Shown here piece after piece: positions 30,359 to 38,953 of a stretch of DNA of 64,000 bases. The stretch is from assembly GCF_003710105.1 (NCBI RefSeq), contig NZ_CP033325.1, positions 1,674,001-1,738,000 of the forward strand, written 5' to 3'. Both the position numbers and the translations under genes were made by a program. Numbering within the stretch: position 1 is the stretch's first letter; each line of letters starts with the position of its first letter. The notes beneath the pieces were generated by a model. It saw only the letters and a list, made by a program, of their open reading frames with translations, was not told the origin of the DNA and ran no database searches. This DNA comes from Georgenia faecalis (GTDB lineage: Bacteria; Actinomycetota; Actinomycetes; Actinomycetales; Actinomycetaceae).

Positions 30359-31423
30359 ATGGGCGAAGGAGCGGGCATGGGCGCAGGACCGGGCACGGGC
30401 GGGGCGGGGACGGGCGGTACCGCCGTCGCCGAGGAGGTGGCCGGTGCCGTGTCCTCGCACCTGGGTGCGCGGGTGCGCGTCGACCCGGCGTGGCGCCCCG
30501 CGGTCCAGGGGGCCGTCGGGCACGTGCTGGGGCTGCGGGGTGCCGGGGGCGAGCCGTACGTCGCCAAGGTCTACGCGCCGGGCGCTCACCGGGCGGCAGC
30601 CACCGAGGTGCGGGCCCTCCGCCTCGCCGCCGGCGCGCTCGGCGCGGTGGTGCCCGCCGTGGTCGACGCCGGCGACCTCCCCGCCACCGGGCGGCCCTAC
30701 GTCGTGCTCACCCGGATCGCCGGCCGCCGCTGGGCCGACCGGTTCGCCGACCTCACCCCGCCCGAGGAGGCCGCCCTGCTCGCCGAGGTGGCGTCGGTGC
30801 TCCGGCGGCTGCACACCGTCCGCGGCCCCGCCTTCGGCAGCCTCGTCGAGGGTGGGCGGTCCTGGTCGAGCGCGCCGGGGTACCTCGCGCACCTGGCCGC
30901 GACCGCCGTCGCCGGCCACCGGGGTGTGGGCGGCGCGGCCGACCTCGCCGACGGCGTGCGCCACCTCGTCGAGGCGTCCCTCGGGGCCGTCGAGCGCGTA
31001 GCGCCGGTGCTGTGCCACCACGACCTCAACGGCGGGAATGTCCTCGTCGCCGCCGACGGCCCGCCGCGCGTCACCGGCGTCGTCGACCTCGAGCGCGCCT
31101 CCTGGGACGACCCCGTGCGCGACCTCGCCCTCACCGCCCTCCACGTCCGCCAGCAGGACCCGGCGAAGGTGGACGTGCTCCTCGCCGCCTACGGCCCGCT
31201 CGACGCCGGAGGGCGCGTCCGCCTGCGGGTGCACACCGCGCTCCTCGCGATGGCGGAGCGGACCTGGGTGGTCACCGACCGGCCGGCGGGGTGGGAGCGC
31301 TCGGCCGCCGCCCTGGTCGACGTGGTGCGCGCGTGCGTGGGCCCACCGGGTGCCCGATCGGCCCCTTCCACCGTCGCAGCAGCGGGGGGACACTGGCCGG
31401 AGCGCGAAGGGGGCGGGCGATGA
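30359..31423 (+). CDS. Aminoglycoside-phosphotransferase-fold kinase
   Basis: The 354-residue protein has the APH/choline-kinase fold: a conserved Lys in EPYVAKVYAPG, the catalytic loop LCHHDLNGGNVLV and the metal motif VVDLERASWDDPVRDLA. The N-terminus is Gly-rich (MGEGAGMGAGPGTGG). Substrate unknown; resistance should not be assumed. GAGGAGGGGG precedes the ATG. Its stop overlaps the next gene's ATG, coupling it to a secreted protein gene. Confidence 0.85.
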   Translation: MGEGAGMGAGPGTGGAGTGGTAVAEEVAGAVSSHLGARVRVDPAWRPAVQGAVGHVLGLRGAGGEPYVAKVYAPGAHRAAATEVRALRLAAGALGAVVPAVVDAGDLPATGRPYVVLTRIAGRRWADRFADLTPPEEAALLAEVASVLRRLHTVRGPAFGSLVEGGRSWSSAPGYLAHLAATAVAGHRGVGGAADLADGVRHLVEASLGAVERVAPVLCHHDLNGGNVLVAADGPPRVTGVVDLERASWDDPVRDLALTALHVRQQDPAKVDVLLAAYGPLDAGGRVRLRVHTALLAMAERTWVVTDRPAGWERSAAALVDVVRACVGPPGARSAPSTVAAAGGHWPEREGGGR

Positions 31424-33018
31424 GCACGACGGGGCCGGCGGGCCGACGGTGGCTCGCCGCCGCGCTGTCCGCCCTCGTGGCCCTCGCCCTCACCCTCCTC
31501 CCCACCGCCCCGCCCGCGGTGGCCGCGACCCTGTACGGCCACGACGTCTCCTGGCCGCAGTGCTCGAGCGCGCAGGGCGGGTACGGGCTGCCCATGCCGC
31601 CCACCTCGACCCAGTTCGTCGTCGTGGGTCTCACCCGCGGCCTCGCCTTCACCGAGAACCCCTGTCTCGCGAGCCAGGTGTCCTGGACCCGCACGCACGC
31701 CACGCCGGCCCACGCCTACGCCATGGCGACGTTCCCCACCGCCGCCCAGCTGGGCGCCTACGGCGACGACGGGCCGTGGCGGGCGACCACCCGCGCCGCC
31801 CGGCTGAGCAACGTGGGCTACGCCGAGGCCCAGTACGCGGTCGCCTCCCTCGCCCGGGTGGGCTGGCGCCCCCCGGTGGTGTGGATCGACGTCGAGCCGC
31901 GGCCCGCCCAGCCGTGGCCCACCGCGAATGCGGCCCAGCAGCGGGAGAACCGGTACGTCATCGAGGGCCTCATGCGCGGCCTGCGCGACGCGGGCTACTC
32001 CTACGGCCTGTACTCCTACACCTCCGGGTGGAACGACATCACCGCCGGCTGGCGCCTGCCGGGCGTGCCGGTGTGGGCCACGGCCGGCCGGCTCGACTAC
32101 CCGGACGAGGCGCTCGACCGGTGCACCCAGCCGAGCTTCTCGGGCGGTCGGGTCTACCTGTCCCAGTGGTACGACGACACCCGCGACTACGACCGCACGT
32201 GCGGCACGTACGCCTTCACGCCCCTCGCGGTCCCGCCGTCGTCCATGACCGGCGGGCTGGGCGACCTCGACGGCGACTGGCGCAACGACGTCCTCGCCCG
32301 CGAGGCGGCGACCGGCCGGCTGTGGCTCTACCGGGGCACCGGCACGGGCGGGTGGTCCGGGCGCGTCCAGGTCGGAACCGGCTGGGGCGGCATGGACGTC
32401 ATGGACACCGCCGGGGACGTCGACGGCGACGGGCGCGTCGACGTCCTCGCCGTCGACGCGGCGAGCGGGGCCCTGTGGCTCTACCGCGGCACCGGGACCG
32501 GCGGCATCGGCGCGCGGACCCAGGTCGGCCGCGGGTGGGGCGTCATGGACGCCGTCGTCGGGCCGGGTGACGTCACCGGCGACGGCCGGGTCGACCTCCT
32601 GGCGCGCGAGGCCGCAACGGGACGCCTGTGGCTCTACCCCGGCGACGGCGCCGGTGGCTGGCGGGCCCGCCAGCAGGTGGGCCCCGGCTGGGGCGTCATG
32701 GACCTCCTCGTCGCCCCCGGCGACCTCGACGGCGACGGCGCCGCCGACCTGCTCGCCCGGCACGCCGGCACCGGCGACCTGTGGCTGTACCCGGGCACCG
32801 GGTCGGGCGGGTTCCGCGCGGCCGTCCGGGTCGGCAACGGGTGGGGCGTCATGGACGCCGTCGTCGGCGCCGGCGACGTCAACGGCGACCGGACCGCGGA
32901 CCTCCTCGCGCGCCGCCCCTCCGGTGAGCTGTGGCTCTACCCGGGCAACGGCACCGGGGGGTGGCTCGCGCCGTCCCGGGTCGGCCACGGCTGGCAGGTG
33001 ATGGACGCCCTCGCCTAG
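31420..33018 (+). CDS. Secreted glycoside-hydrolase-like (DUF1906-type) protein with VCBS/FG-GAP repeats
   Basis: The 532-residue precursor has a signal peptide ending near AVAA-35. An alpha/beta-barrel domain (about 36-265; GHDVSWPQC, VVWIDVEP, YSYGLYSYTSGWNDI, LSQWYDD) resembles DUF1906/GH25-like domains of wall-associated proteins. Five VCBS/FG-GAP repeats of about 54 residues follow (GDxDGDgxxDxLAR...LWLYxGxGTGG). The Asp in VVWIDVEP is the candidate catalytic residue. Repeats of this type form calcium-binding beta-propellers. The stop shares CTAG with the convergent phosphatase gene. Confidence 0.85.
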   Translation: MSTTGPAGRRWLAAALSALVALALTLLPTAPPAVAATLYGHDVSWPQCSSAQGGYGLPMPPTSTQFVVVGLTRGLAFTENPCLASQVSWTRTHATPAHAYAMATFPTAAQLGAYGDDGPWRATTRAARLSNVGYAEAQYAVASLARVGWRPPVVWIDVEPRPAQPWPTANAAQQRENRYVIEGLMRGLRDAGYSYGLYSYTSGWNDITAGWRLPGVPVWATAGRLDYPDEALDRCTQPSFSGGRVYLSQWYDDTRDYDRTCGTYAFTPLAVPPSSMTGGLGDLDGDWRNDVLAREAATGRLWLYRGTGTGGWSGRVQVGTGWGGMDVMDTAGDVDGDGRVDVLAVDAASGALWLYRGTGTGGIGARTQVGRGWGVMDAVVGPGDVTGDGRVDLLAREAATGRLWLYPGDGAGGWRARQQVGPGWGVMDLLVAPGDLDGDGAADLLARHAGTGDLWLYPGTGSGGFRAAVRVGNGWGVMDAVVGAGDVNGDRTADLLARRPSGELWLYPGNGTGGWLAPSRVGHGWQVMDALA

Positions 33019-34523
33019 TGCCAGGACAGCAGGAGGAGGCAGACGTCGTCGCGCCCCCGCTCGTCGCGCAGCAGGGTGGTCGTCAGGTCCGCGACGGTCT
33101 GCTCCGGGTCGAGGCCGCGCAGCTCCGCGGCCGCCTCCTGCAGCCGCTCGAGGCCGACCTTGAGCGAGCGTCCGCGGCGCTCGATGAGGCCGTCGGTGTA
33201 GAGCAGCAGCCGGTCACCGGCGCGCAGCTCCAGCTCGGCCTGGGTGCGGGCCTTCCCGGGCACCGCCACCCCCAGCGGCGTGGACCGGCCGTCCCAGACG
33301 AGCTGCGGCTCGCCGTCGGCGGGCATGAGGAGCGGCGGCGGGTGCCCGCCGCAGGCGTAACGCACCCTCCCGCTGCCGAGGTCCACCTCGGCGTAGGCGA
33401 GCGTCGCGCTCACCGCCGGGGGCACCTGCTGGACGAACCGGTCCAGCTGGCCGAGGAGCGCGGCGGGTCCGACCCCGGGGCCCGCGACGGCGCGCACGGC
33501 GCTGCGCAGCTGCCCCATCGCGATGGCGGCGCCGAGGCCGCGCCCGACGACGTCGCCGACGGCGACGGACAGGACGTCCCCCTCGATCGGGAACGCGTCG
33601 TACCAGTCGCCCCCCACCTCGAGCCGCTCGACGCCGGGGCGGTAGCTCGTGGCCACGGTGTACCGGCTGTCGCTCGGCATCCGCGTCGCCAGCAGCGCCC
33701 GCTGCAGCTGATGGGCGACCTGCGCGCTCTCCTCGTACATGAGCGCCCGGTCGAGGGCGAGCCCGGCCTGCTGGCCGACCGCGGTGAGCACGTGGTGGTC
33801 GACCGGGTCCGCGCCCGGCTCCTCCCGCGGCGCCACCGACAGGACGCCCTGGATCCGGGCCTGGCCGTGGACCGGCACGAGGACACGGTCCCCGTCGACG
33901 ACGGCGGACCGGGACGTCAGCGGGACGCGTGGGAGGGGCGCCGTGCCGGGGGGCTCGCCCACGACGCCCCCTACGACCAGGTCGCCCACCAGCGTGACCA
34001 GCCAGAAGGTCGCGGCGCGCCCACCGAGGGGTCCGGTGGCGGCGGCGAGCGCGGCCGCGACGACGGCGTCGACGGTGCCGCCGCGGGACAGGGCGGCCGT
34101 CGCGCTCTGGAGCACGCGCGACTGCGCGGCGGCGCGCTCGGCCTCGCGCCGGGCGACGAGGAGGTCGCGCTCGTACCGGGACCGCTCGCTCGCGCGGGAC
34201 AGGACGACGTGCACCAGCCCGGAGGGCTGGTCCACGGAGGCGGCGAGGTGCACGGGGAGCCGCCCGCGGGCAGTGCGTAGCTCCACGGCTACCTCGTCGA
34301 CGCGCCCGTCGGCGTGCAGCATGGGGGACAGGTGCGTCTCCCAGTAGATCCGCCCGCCCACGGAGAGCAGCTCGCTCAGCCGCACCCGGCCGGCGAGCTC
34401 GTCGACGTCGCGCCCCACCCAGGAGAGGAAGGCGGCGTTGGCGTCGAGCACCGTCCCGTCGCCGGCCAGGCAGAGGAGCCCGCACGGGGAGGCGTCCCAG
34501 GCGTCGGCGCGGTTGTGGCTCAT
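33015..34523 (-). CDS. PAS-GAF-PP2C phosphatase, RsbP-like
   Basis: The 502-residue cytosolic protein has a PAS domain (about 8-105; DGTVLDANAAFLSWVGRDVDEL), a GAF-like domain (about 140-270) and a SpoIIE/PP2C phosphatase domain (about 290-500). The phosphatase motifs are EVGGDWYDAF, VAVGDVVGRGLGAA, AYAEVDLGSGRVRYACGGHPPPLL and LYTDGLIERR. In Bacillus, RsbP dephosphorylates an anti-anti-sigma factor under energy stress and needs RsbQ. The start overlaps the RsbQ-like stop (ATGA). No anti-sigma or sigma genes lie nearby. Confidence 0.9.
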   Translation of the reverse strand: MSHNRADAWDASPCGLLCLAGDGTVLDANAAFLSWVGRDVDELAGRVRLSELLSVGGRIYWETHLSPMLHADGRVDEVAVELRTARGRLPVHLAASVDQPSGLVHVVLSRASERSRYERDLLVARREAERAAAQSRVLQSATAALSRGGTVDAVVAAALAAATGPLGGRAATFWLVTLVGDLVVGGVVGEPPGTAPLPRVPLTSRSAVVDGDRVLVPVHGQARIQGVLSVAPREEPGADPVDHHVLTAVGQQAGLALDRALMYEESAQVAHQLQRALLATRMPSDSRYTVATSYRPGVERLEVGGDWYDAFPIEGDVLSVAVGDVVGRGLGAAIAMGQLRSAVRAVAGPGVGPAALLGQLDRFVQQVPPAVSATLAYAEVDLGSGRVRYACGGHPPPLLMPADGEPQLVWDGRSTPLGVAVPGKARTQAELELRAGDRLLLYTDGLIERRGRSLKVGLERLQEAAAELRGLDPEQTVADLTTTLLRDERGRDDVCLLLLSWH

Positions 34524-35317
34524 CCGGCGAGGTACCTCCGCATCGTGGCGACGAGCTCGTCCGGGGCGCTGAGGTTGGGGCAGTGCCCGACGGCGTCGAG
34601 GATGACGAGCTCGGACCGGGGGATGTGGGCGGCGACGTACCGGCCCACCGCCTGCGGGGCGATGGCGTCGTCACGGCACTGGACGACGAGCGCCGGGCGG
34701 GTGAGGCGCGGCAGGTCCGCGCGGTTGTCGGAGAGGAACGTCGTGCGGGCGAAGTGCCGCGCGATGGCGGGGTCCTGGCCGCAGAAGCTGGTGACGAGCT
34801 CCTCGCCCAGCTCGGGGCGGTCCGGCACGCCCATGATCACCGGTGCGACGACCGCCGACCACCCGAGGTAGTTGGCGTCCATGGTCTCGAGCAGCTCGGC
34901 GATCTCGGCCTGGCTGAAGCCGCCCCGGTACTCGCCGTCGTCGACGTACCGCGGGCTGGGGCCAACGAGGACCAGGCGGTCGACCAGGTCGGGGCGGGCG
35001 ATCGCCGCGAGCACACCGATCATCGCGCTCACGGAGTGCCCCACGAAGGTCACGGGCCCGAGCTCGAGGGCGTCGAGGATCTCGACGACGTCGGTGGCGT
35101 ACCCGTCCAGGCTCCCGTGCCGGACAACGTCGAACGCCGACGCATCCGACCCGCCCGCGCCGGTGTGGTCGAAGAGGATGACCCGGAAGCTCTCCGCCAG
35201 CTGCGGGACGACGTAGCGCCACATGCCCTGGTCACACCCGAAGCCGTGAGCGAGCATCATGGGGGGCGCGCCTGCGGGCCCCGCCAGGCGGACGTTGTTC
35301 CGCGTGAGAACGTCCAT
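34520..35317 (-). CDS. RsbQ-like alpha/beta hydrolase
   Basis: The 265-residue protein has the alpha/beta-hydrolase triad S95 (GHSVSAM), D217 (RDDAIAP) and H245 (VGHCPNLSAP). These positions are very close to those of Bacillus RsbQ (Ser96, Asp219, His247). RsbQ-type proteins bind or cleave a small hydrophobic molecule and activate the PAS phosphatase RsbP; related proteins include plant strigolactone/karrikin receptors. The gene directly precedes and overlaps the RsbP-like gene. The ATG at 35317 gives the usual length. Confidence 0.88.
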   Translation of the reverse strand: MDVLTRNNVRLAGPAGAPPMMLAHGFGCDQGMWRYVVPQLAESFRVILFDHTGAGGSDASAFDVVRHGSLDGYATDVVEILDALELGPVTFVGHSVSAMIGVLAAIARPDLVDRLVLVGPSPRYVDDGEYRGGFSQAEIAELLETMDANYLGWSAVVAPVIMGVPDRPELGEELVTSFCGQDPAIARHFARTTFLSDNRADLPRLTRPALVVQCRDDAIAPQAVGRYVAAHIPRSELVILDAVGHCPNLSAPDELVATMRRYLAG

Positions 35318-35379
35318 GCAGGCGAGGCTAGCGGCCCAGCCCACCGGCGCACGTCGCCCCCGCCGAACGGAAGGACTCC

Positions 35380-36216
35380 ATGCCACCGCCCACCGTGCCG
35401 TCACGTGAGGACCGCCGCGAGCTCCTGCGGGCGGACTGCAGCCGGTGCGCCGGCCTGTGCTGCGTCGCCCTGGCGTTCGCCCGCTCCGCGGACTTCGCCC
35501 TCGACAAGTCGGCGGGCGACCCGTGCGTCCACCTCGGCGAGGACTTCGGTTGCGGCATCCACGACCGGCTGCGTCCCCGCGGTTTCAAGGGCTGCGACGT
35601 CTTCGACTGCTACGGCGCCGGCCAGAGGATCGTCCAGACGACCTTCGCCGGCCGGGACTGGCGCCGTCACCCGGAGCTGCGGGCCGCGATGTTCGCCGCC
35701 CTGCCGCTCGTGCGCGGGCTGCACGAGCTGCTGTGGTACCTGGGCGAGGCACTCGACCTGCCGGAGGCCGGCCCGGTGCACCGCGAGCTCGCCGGCGCCT
35801 ACGCCCGGATCAGCGCGCTCACCGACGGCGACGTCGCCGGCATCGACCTCGACGAGGTCCGCGCGGGGGTGGCGCCGCTGCTGGCGCGGGCCAGCGCGCT
35901 CGCCCGCACCGGGCGGCAGGCGCGTGGTCTCCCCGCGCGCGTGCGCCGCGGGGGCGACCTCGTCGGCGCCCCGCTCGCCGGCCGGGACCTGCGCGGGGCA
36001 GACCTGCGGGGGGCGCTGCTCATCGCCGCGGACCTGTCCGGGGCGGACCTGCGGCACGCCGACCTCATCGGGGCGGACCTGCGCGACGCGGACCTGCGCG
36101 GGGCCGACCTCGGCTCGGCGCTGTTCCTCACCCAGCCCCAGGTGACGGCGGCGCGGGGCGACGCCGCCACCCGGTTGCCCGCGCCGCTCGAGCGACCCGG
36201 GCACTGGGAGCGCTGA
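35380..36216 (+). CDS. Cys-cluster protein with C-terminal pentapeptide repeats
   Basis: The 278-residue protein starts with a Cys-rich region (CSRCAGLCC near residues 20-28, then C48, C56, C70 and C75) that resembles YkgJ-type metal-binding proteins. A helical middle (about 90-180) follows. The C-terminus has about eight A(D/L)L(R/x)(G/x) pentapeptide repeats (GADLRGALLIAADLSGADL), forming a right-handed beta-helix. Function unknown; the metal-binding role is inferred from Cys spacing. Confidence 0.8.
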   Translation: MPPPTVPSREDRRELLRADCSRCAGLCCVALAFARSADFALDKSAGDPCVHLGEDFGCGIHDRLRPRGFKGCDVFDCYGAGQRIVQTTFAGRDWRRHPELRAAMFAALPLVRGLHELLWYLGEALDLPEAGPVHRELAGAYARISALTDGDVAGIDLDEVRAGVAPLLARASALARTGRQARGLPARVRRGGDLVGAPLAGRDLRGADLRGALLIAADLSGADLRHADLIGADLRDADLRGADLGSALFLTQPQVTAARGDAATRLPAPLERPGHWER

Positions 36217-36234
36217 GCCGCGGCGCGGGCCGGG

Positions 36235-37311
36235 TCAGGCCCGCGCCGCCCGCGCGTACTGCTTCGGCCAGGGCGCGCCGGGGTCGGTGGCGGGCACGCC
36301 GAGGGCGTGCGCGGCGCGCAGCGGCCAGTGCGGGTCGCGGAGGAGCTCGCGGCCGAGCAGGACGAGGTCCGCGTCGCCGTCGGCGACGACGCGCTCGGCG
36401 TCGGCCGGCTCGGTGATGAGCCCGACGGCGCCGGTGGCGATCCCTGCCTCGGCTCGGATGCGGCGGGCGAAGGGCACCTGGTAGCCGGGGGCGACGGGGA
36501 TGCTCGGGCGCTCGGTGGTCCCGCCGCTCGAGGTGTCGACGAGGTCGGCCCCCGCCTCCTTGAGGAGCGCGGAGAGCCGCACGGTGTCGTCGATGTCCCA
36601 GCCGCCCTCGGCCCAGTCCGTGGCGGAGAGCCGGACGAGGAGCGGGACCTCGGGCAGCGCGGCGCGGACCGCGCGCACCACCTCCAGCGTGAGCCGCGCG
36701 CGGTGGTCGAAGGGACCGCCGTAGGCGTCGGTGCGGTGGTTGGCGAGCGGGGAGAGGAACTGGTGGAGCAGGTACCCGTGCGCGGCGTGGATCTCGAGGA
36801 CGTCGAAGCCCGCGGCCACGGCGCGCCGGGCGGCGGCGACGAACTGCCCGGGCAGGGCGGCGACCTCCGCGGCGGTCATCTCGCGCGGGTCGCGCAGGCG
36901 CCCGAACGTCACGGCCGACGGCGCGACCGGCTCCCAGCCGCCCTCGGCGTCGGGGACGGCGCCCCGGCCGTCGAACGGCACCCGGCTGGACGCCTTGCGC
37001 CCGGCGTGGGCGAGCTGGATCCCGGCGAGGGCGCCCTGGGCGTGGACGAAGTCGACGATCCGCGCCCAGGCCGCCTGCTGGGCGTCGTTCCACAGGCCGG
37101 TGTCCCCGGGGGAGATCCGCCCCTCCGGCGTCACCGCGGTCGCCTCGGTGAGGACCAGCGCGGCGCCGCCGCGGGCGAAGGAGCCGAGGTGGACGAGGTG
37201 CCAGTCGTCGGGGACGCCGTCGACGGCGGAGTACTGGCACATGGGGGCGACGACGACGCGGTTGCGCAGCTCGAGGCCGCGCAGGCGGTAGGGGGAGAAG
37301 AGCTCACTCAT
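36235..37311 (-). CDS. Old yellow enzyme family NADH:flavin oxidoreductase (YqjM-like)
   Basis: The 358-residue FMN protein has the OYE barrel motifs APMCQYSAVDG (flavin-tuning Cys), QLAHAGRKAS, EIHAAHGYLLHQFLSPLANHRTD (split here: substrate His pair in HAAHGYL) and LGRELLRDPHWP. It should reduce activated C=C bonds with NAD(P)H. The ATG at 37311 is followed by SELFSPYRLRGLELRNR, typical of the N-terminus. Confidence 0.92.
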   Translation of the reverse strand: MSELFSPYRLRGLELRNRVVVAPMCQYSAVDGVPDDWHLVHLGSFARGGAALVLTEATAVTPEGRISPGDTGLWNDAQQAAWARIVDFVHAQGALAGIQLAHAGRKASSRVPFDGRGAVPDAEGGWEPVAPSAVTFGRLRDPREMTAAEVAALPGQFVAAARRAVAAGFDVLEIHAAHGYLLHQFLSPLANHRTDAYGGPFDHRARLTLEVVRAVRAALPEVPLLVRLSATDWAEGGWDIDDTVRLSALLKEAGADLVDTSSGGTTERPSIPVAPGYQVPFARRIRAEAGIATGAVGLITEPADAERVVADGDADLVLLGRELLRDPHWPLRAAHALGVPATDPGAPWPKQYARAARA

Positions 37312-37366
37312 GCCCGCCACTGTGCCTCGCGTGCGCCCGGCCGCGCCAACCGGGCACACTCGGCGG

Positions 37367-38254
37367 ATGCGTGAGCTCGTCGTCCTCGGCACCGCCTCCC
37401 AGGTGCCCACCCGCACGCGCAACCACAACGGCTACCTGCTCCGCTGGGACGGCGAGGGCCTGCTCCTCGACCCGGGCGAGGGCACCCAGCGCCAGATGAC
37501 CCACGCCGGCGTCGCCGCGTCGCAGATCACGCGGATCTGCCTCACGCACGTCCACGGGGACCACTGCTTCGGGCTGCCGGGGGTGCTGGCGCGGATGGCG
37601 CTCGACGGCGTCGAGCACCCGGTCGAGCTGCACTACCCGGCGTCGGGGGAGGAGGTGGTCCGGGCGCTGGTGGCGGTGGCGCACGCCGCGCTCGACCTGC
37701 GCCTGCGCCCGCACGGGGAGGGCGGGCCGGTCGCCCCCGGTCTCGAGGTCGCGCCCCTGGCCCATCGCGTGGAGACCTACGGGTACCGCCTCGTCGAGCC
37801 CGACGGGCGCACCCTCCTGCCGGAGCGGCTCGCCGCCGCCGGGATCACCGGGCCCGCCGTCGGGCGCCTGGTCCGCGAGGGGCGCCTGGGCGCGGTCCGG
37901 CTGGAGGACGTGAGCGTCCCGCGCCCGGGCCAGCGGTTCGCGTTCGTCATGGACACCGCCGAGTGCGACGGCGCGGCCGCCCTGGCCGACGGGGCCGACC
38001 TGCTCGTCGCCGAGTCGACGTTCGCGGACGCCGACGCCGACCTCGCGGACGCCTACCGGCACCTCACCGCCGGGCAGGCCGGGGCACTCGCTCGGGCGGC
38101 CGGCGCCGGGACGCTCGTGCTCACGCACTTCTCCTCGCGGTACCCCGACGTCGCCCCCCTGGCCGCCCAGGCCGCGGCGCAGGCGGGTGCCGCCCGGGTG
38201 GTCGCCGCCGCCGACCTCGACCGCGTCGCGTTCCCGCCGCGACGCCGGACGTAG
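37367..38254 (+). CDS. rnz: Ribonuclease Z-like metallo-beta-lactamase-fold nuclease
   Basis: The 295-residue protein has the RNase Z opening LVVLGTASQVPTRTRNHNGYLL, the zinc motif THVHGDHCFGLPGV, the Asp in FVMDTAECD and the C-terminal HFSSRY. RNase Z trims the 3' end of tRNA precursors. The ATG at 37367 gives the standard N-terminus; an upstream in-frame start would add an atypical extension. Confidence 0.9.
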   Translation: MRELVVLGTASQVPTRTRNHNGYLLRWDGEGLLLDPGEGTQRQMTHAGVAASQITRICLTHVHGDHCFGLPGVLARMALDGVEHPVELHYPASGEEVVRALVAVAHAALDLRLRPHGEGGPVAPGLEVAPLAHRVETYGYRLVEPDGRTLLPERLAAAGITGPAVGRLVREGRLGAVRLEDVSVPRPGQRFAFVMDTAECDGAAALADGADLLVAESTFADADADLADAYRHLTAGQAGALARAAGAGTLVLTHFSSRYPDVAPLAAQAAAQAGAARVVAAADLDRVAFPPRRRT

Positions 38255-38264
38255 GGTCGGGGGC

Positions 38265-38639
38265 GTGGCAGAGGAACGGACGACGGCGCGCGTCGACAGC
38301 TGGCTGTGGGCCGTGCGGCTGTACAAGACGCGCTCGCAGGCCACGGCCGCGTGCCGGGCGGGGCACGTCCGCGTCAACGACGAGCGGGTCAAGCCGGCGG
38401 CGACCGTCAAGGTGGGCGACCGCGTCGTCGTCCGGGGCGGCGAGCGCGAGCGCATCGTCGTCGTGGCGCGGATCCTCCTCAAGCGGGTGGGACCGCCGGC
38501 CGCCGCCGAGGCGATGATCGACCACAGCCCGCCCCCGCCGGACCGGGTGAGCGTGCCGATGGCGCCGCAGCGCGACCGCGGGGCCGGGCGGCCCACCAAG
38601 CGCGAGCGCCGCGACATCGAGCGGCTGCGCGGGTACTGA
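38265..38639 (+). CDS. S4-domain RNA-binding protein, Hsp15 (HslR)-like
   Basis: The 124-residue basic protein has an S4 domain at residues 7-60 (RVDSWLWAVRLYKTRSQATAACRAGHVRVND) and a basic tail (RPTKRERRDIERL). In E. coli, Hsp15 binds stalled 50S subunits carrying peptidyl-tRNA. The GTG start lies 10 nt after the RNase Z stop, so the pair is probably co-transcribed. Confidence 0.88.
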   Translation: MAEERTTARVDSWLWAVRLYKTRSQATAACRAGHVRVNDERVKPAATVKVGDRVVVRGGERERIVVVARILLKRVGPPAAAEAMIDHSPPPPDRVSVPMAPQRDRGAGRPTKRERRDIERLRGY

Positions 38640-38699
38640 CCCGCACGGCGGTGTCCGAGGAGCGGGCACCGGGCGACGCCCCGGGCGACGCGTGCCAGC

Positions 38700-38783
38700 A
38701 TGACCGCCATGTACGAGCTGCACCTCACCTCCCGCAGGCACATCGACCTGCTGCGAGTGCGCTCGATGTCCTGTCGGCCCTGA
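38700..38783 (+). CDS. Leader peptide of the actinobacterial SRRHIDL type (sulfur-linked attenuator)
   Basis: A 27-codon frame starting at 38700 (or the second ATG at 38709) encodes MYELHLTSRRHIDLLRVRS followed by MSCRP. The pattern SRRH(I/V)DL(L/G)R...S..C(R/P) is that of short leader peptides found before sulfur-assimilation and sulfonate-uptake operons in actinobacteria; translation at the late Cys codon is thought to sense cysteine supply. No strong ribosome site was seen. It ends 170 bp before an operon with an SsuABC-like importer. Confidence 0.7.
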   Translation: MTAMYELHLTSRRHIDLLRVRSMSCRP

Positions 38784-38795
38784 CGCGCTGACCCC

Positions 38796-38852
38796 GACGC
38801 CCCTGGCGTCCTGCCCGGCGCACAGACGCCCGGCCCTCGCCGCTTCTGGCGT
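38796..38852 (+). promoter_or_regulatory. Possible attenuator with alternative base pairing after the leader peptide
   Basis: Four short segments alternate: GACGCC (38796-38801), GGCGTC (38805-38810), GACGCC (38825-38830) and GGCGT (38848-38852). The second can pair with the first or the third, and the third with the second or the fourth. This is what a terminator/antiterminator switch needs. Stems are only 5-6 bp. Confidence 0.4.
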
Positions 38853-38953
38853 ACCCGCGTCCCCGCCCCGGCCCCACCGGCGCGAACGCCTCACCGCCCG
38901 CGGGCGGCCCGCCCGGGCTCGCCCCTACCCCGACGTACGAGGAGACAGAACCG

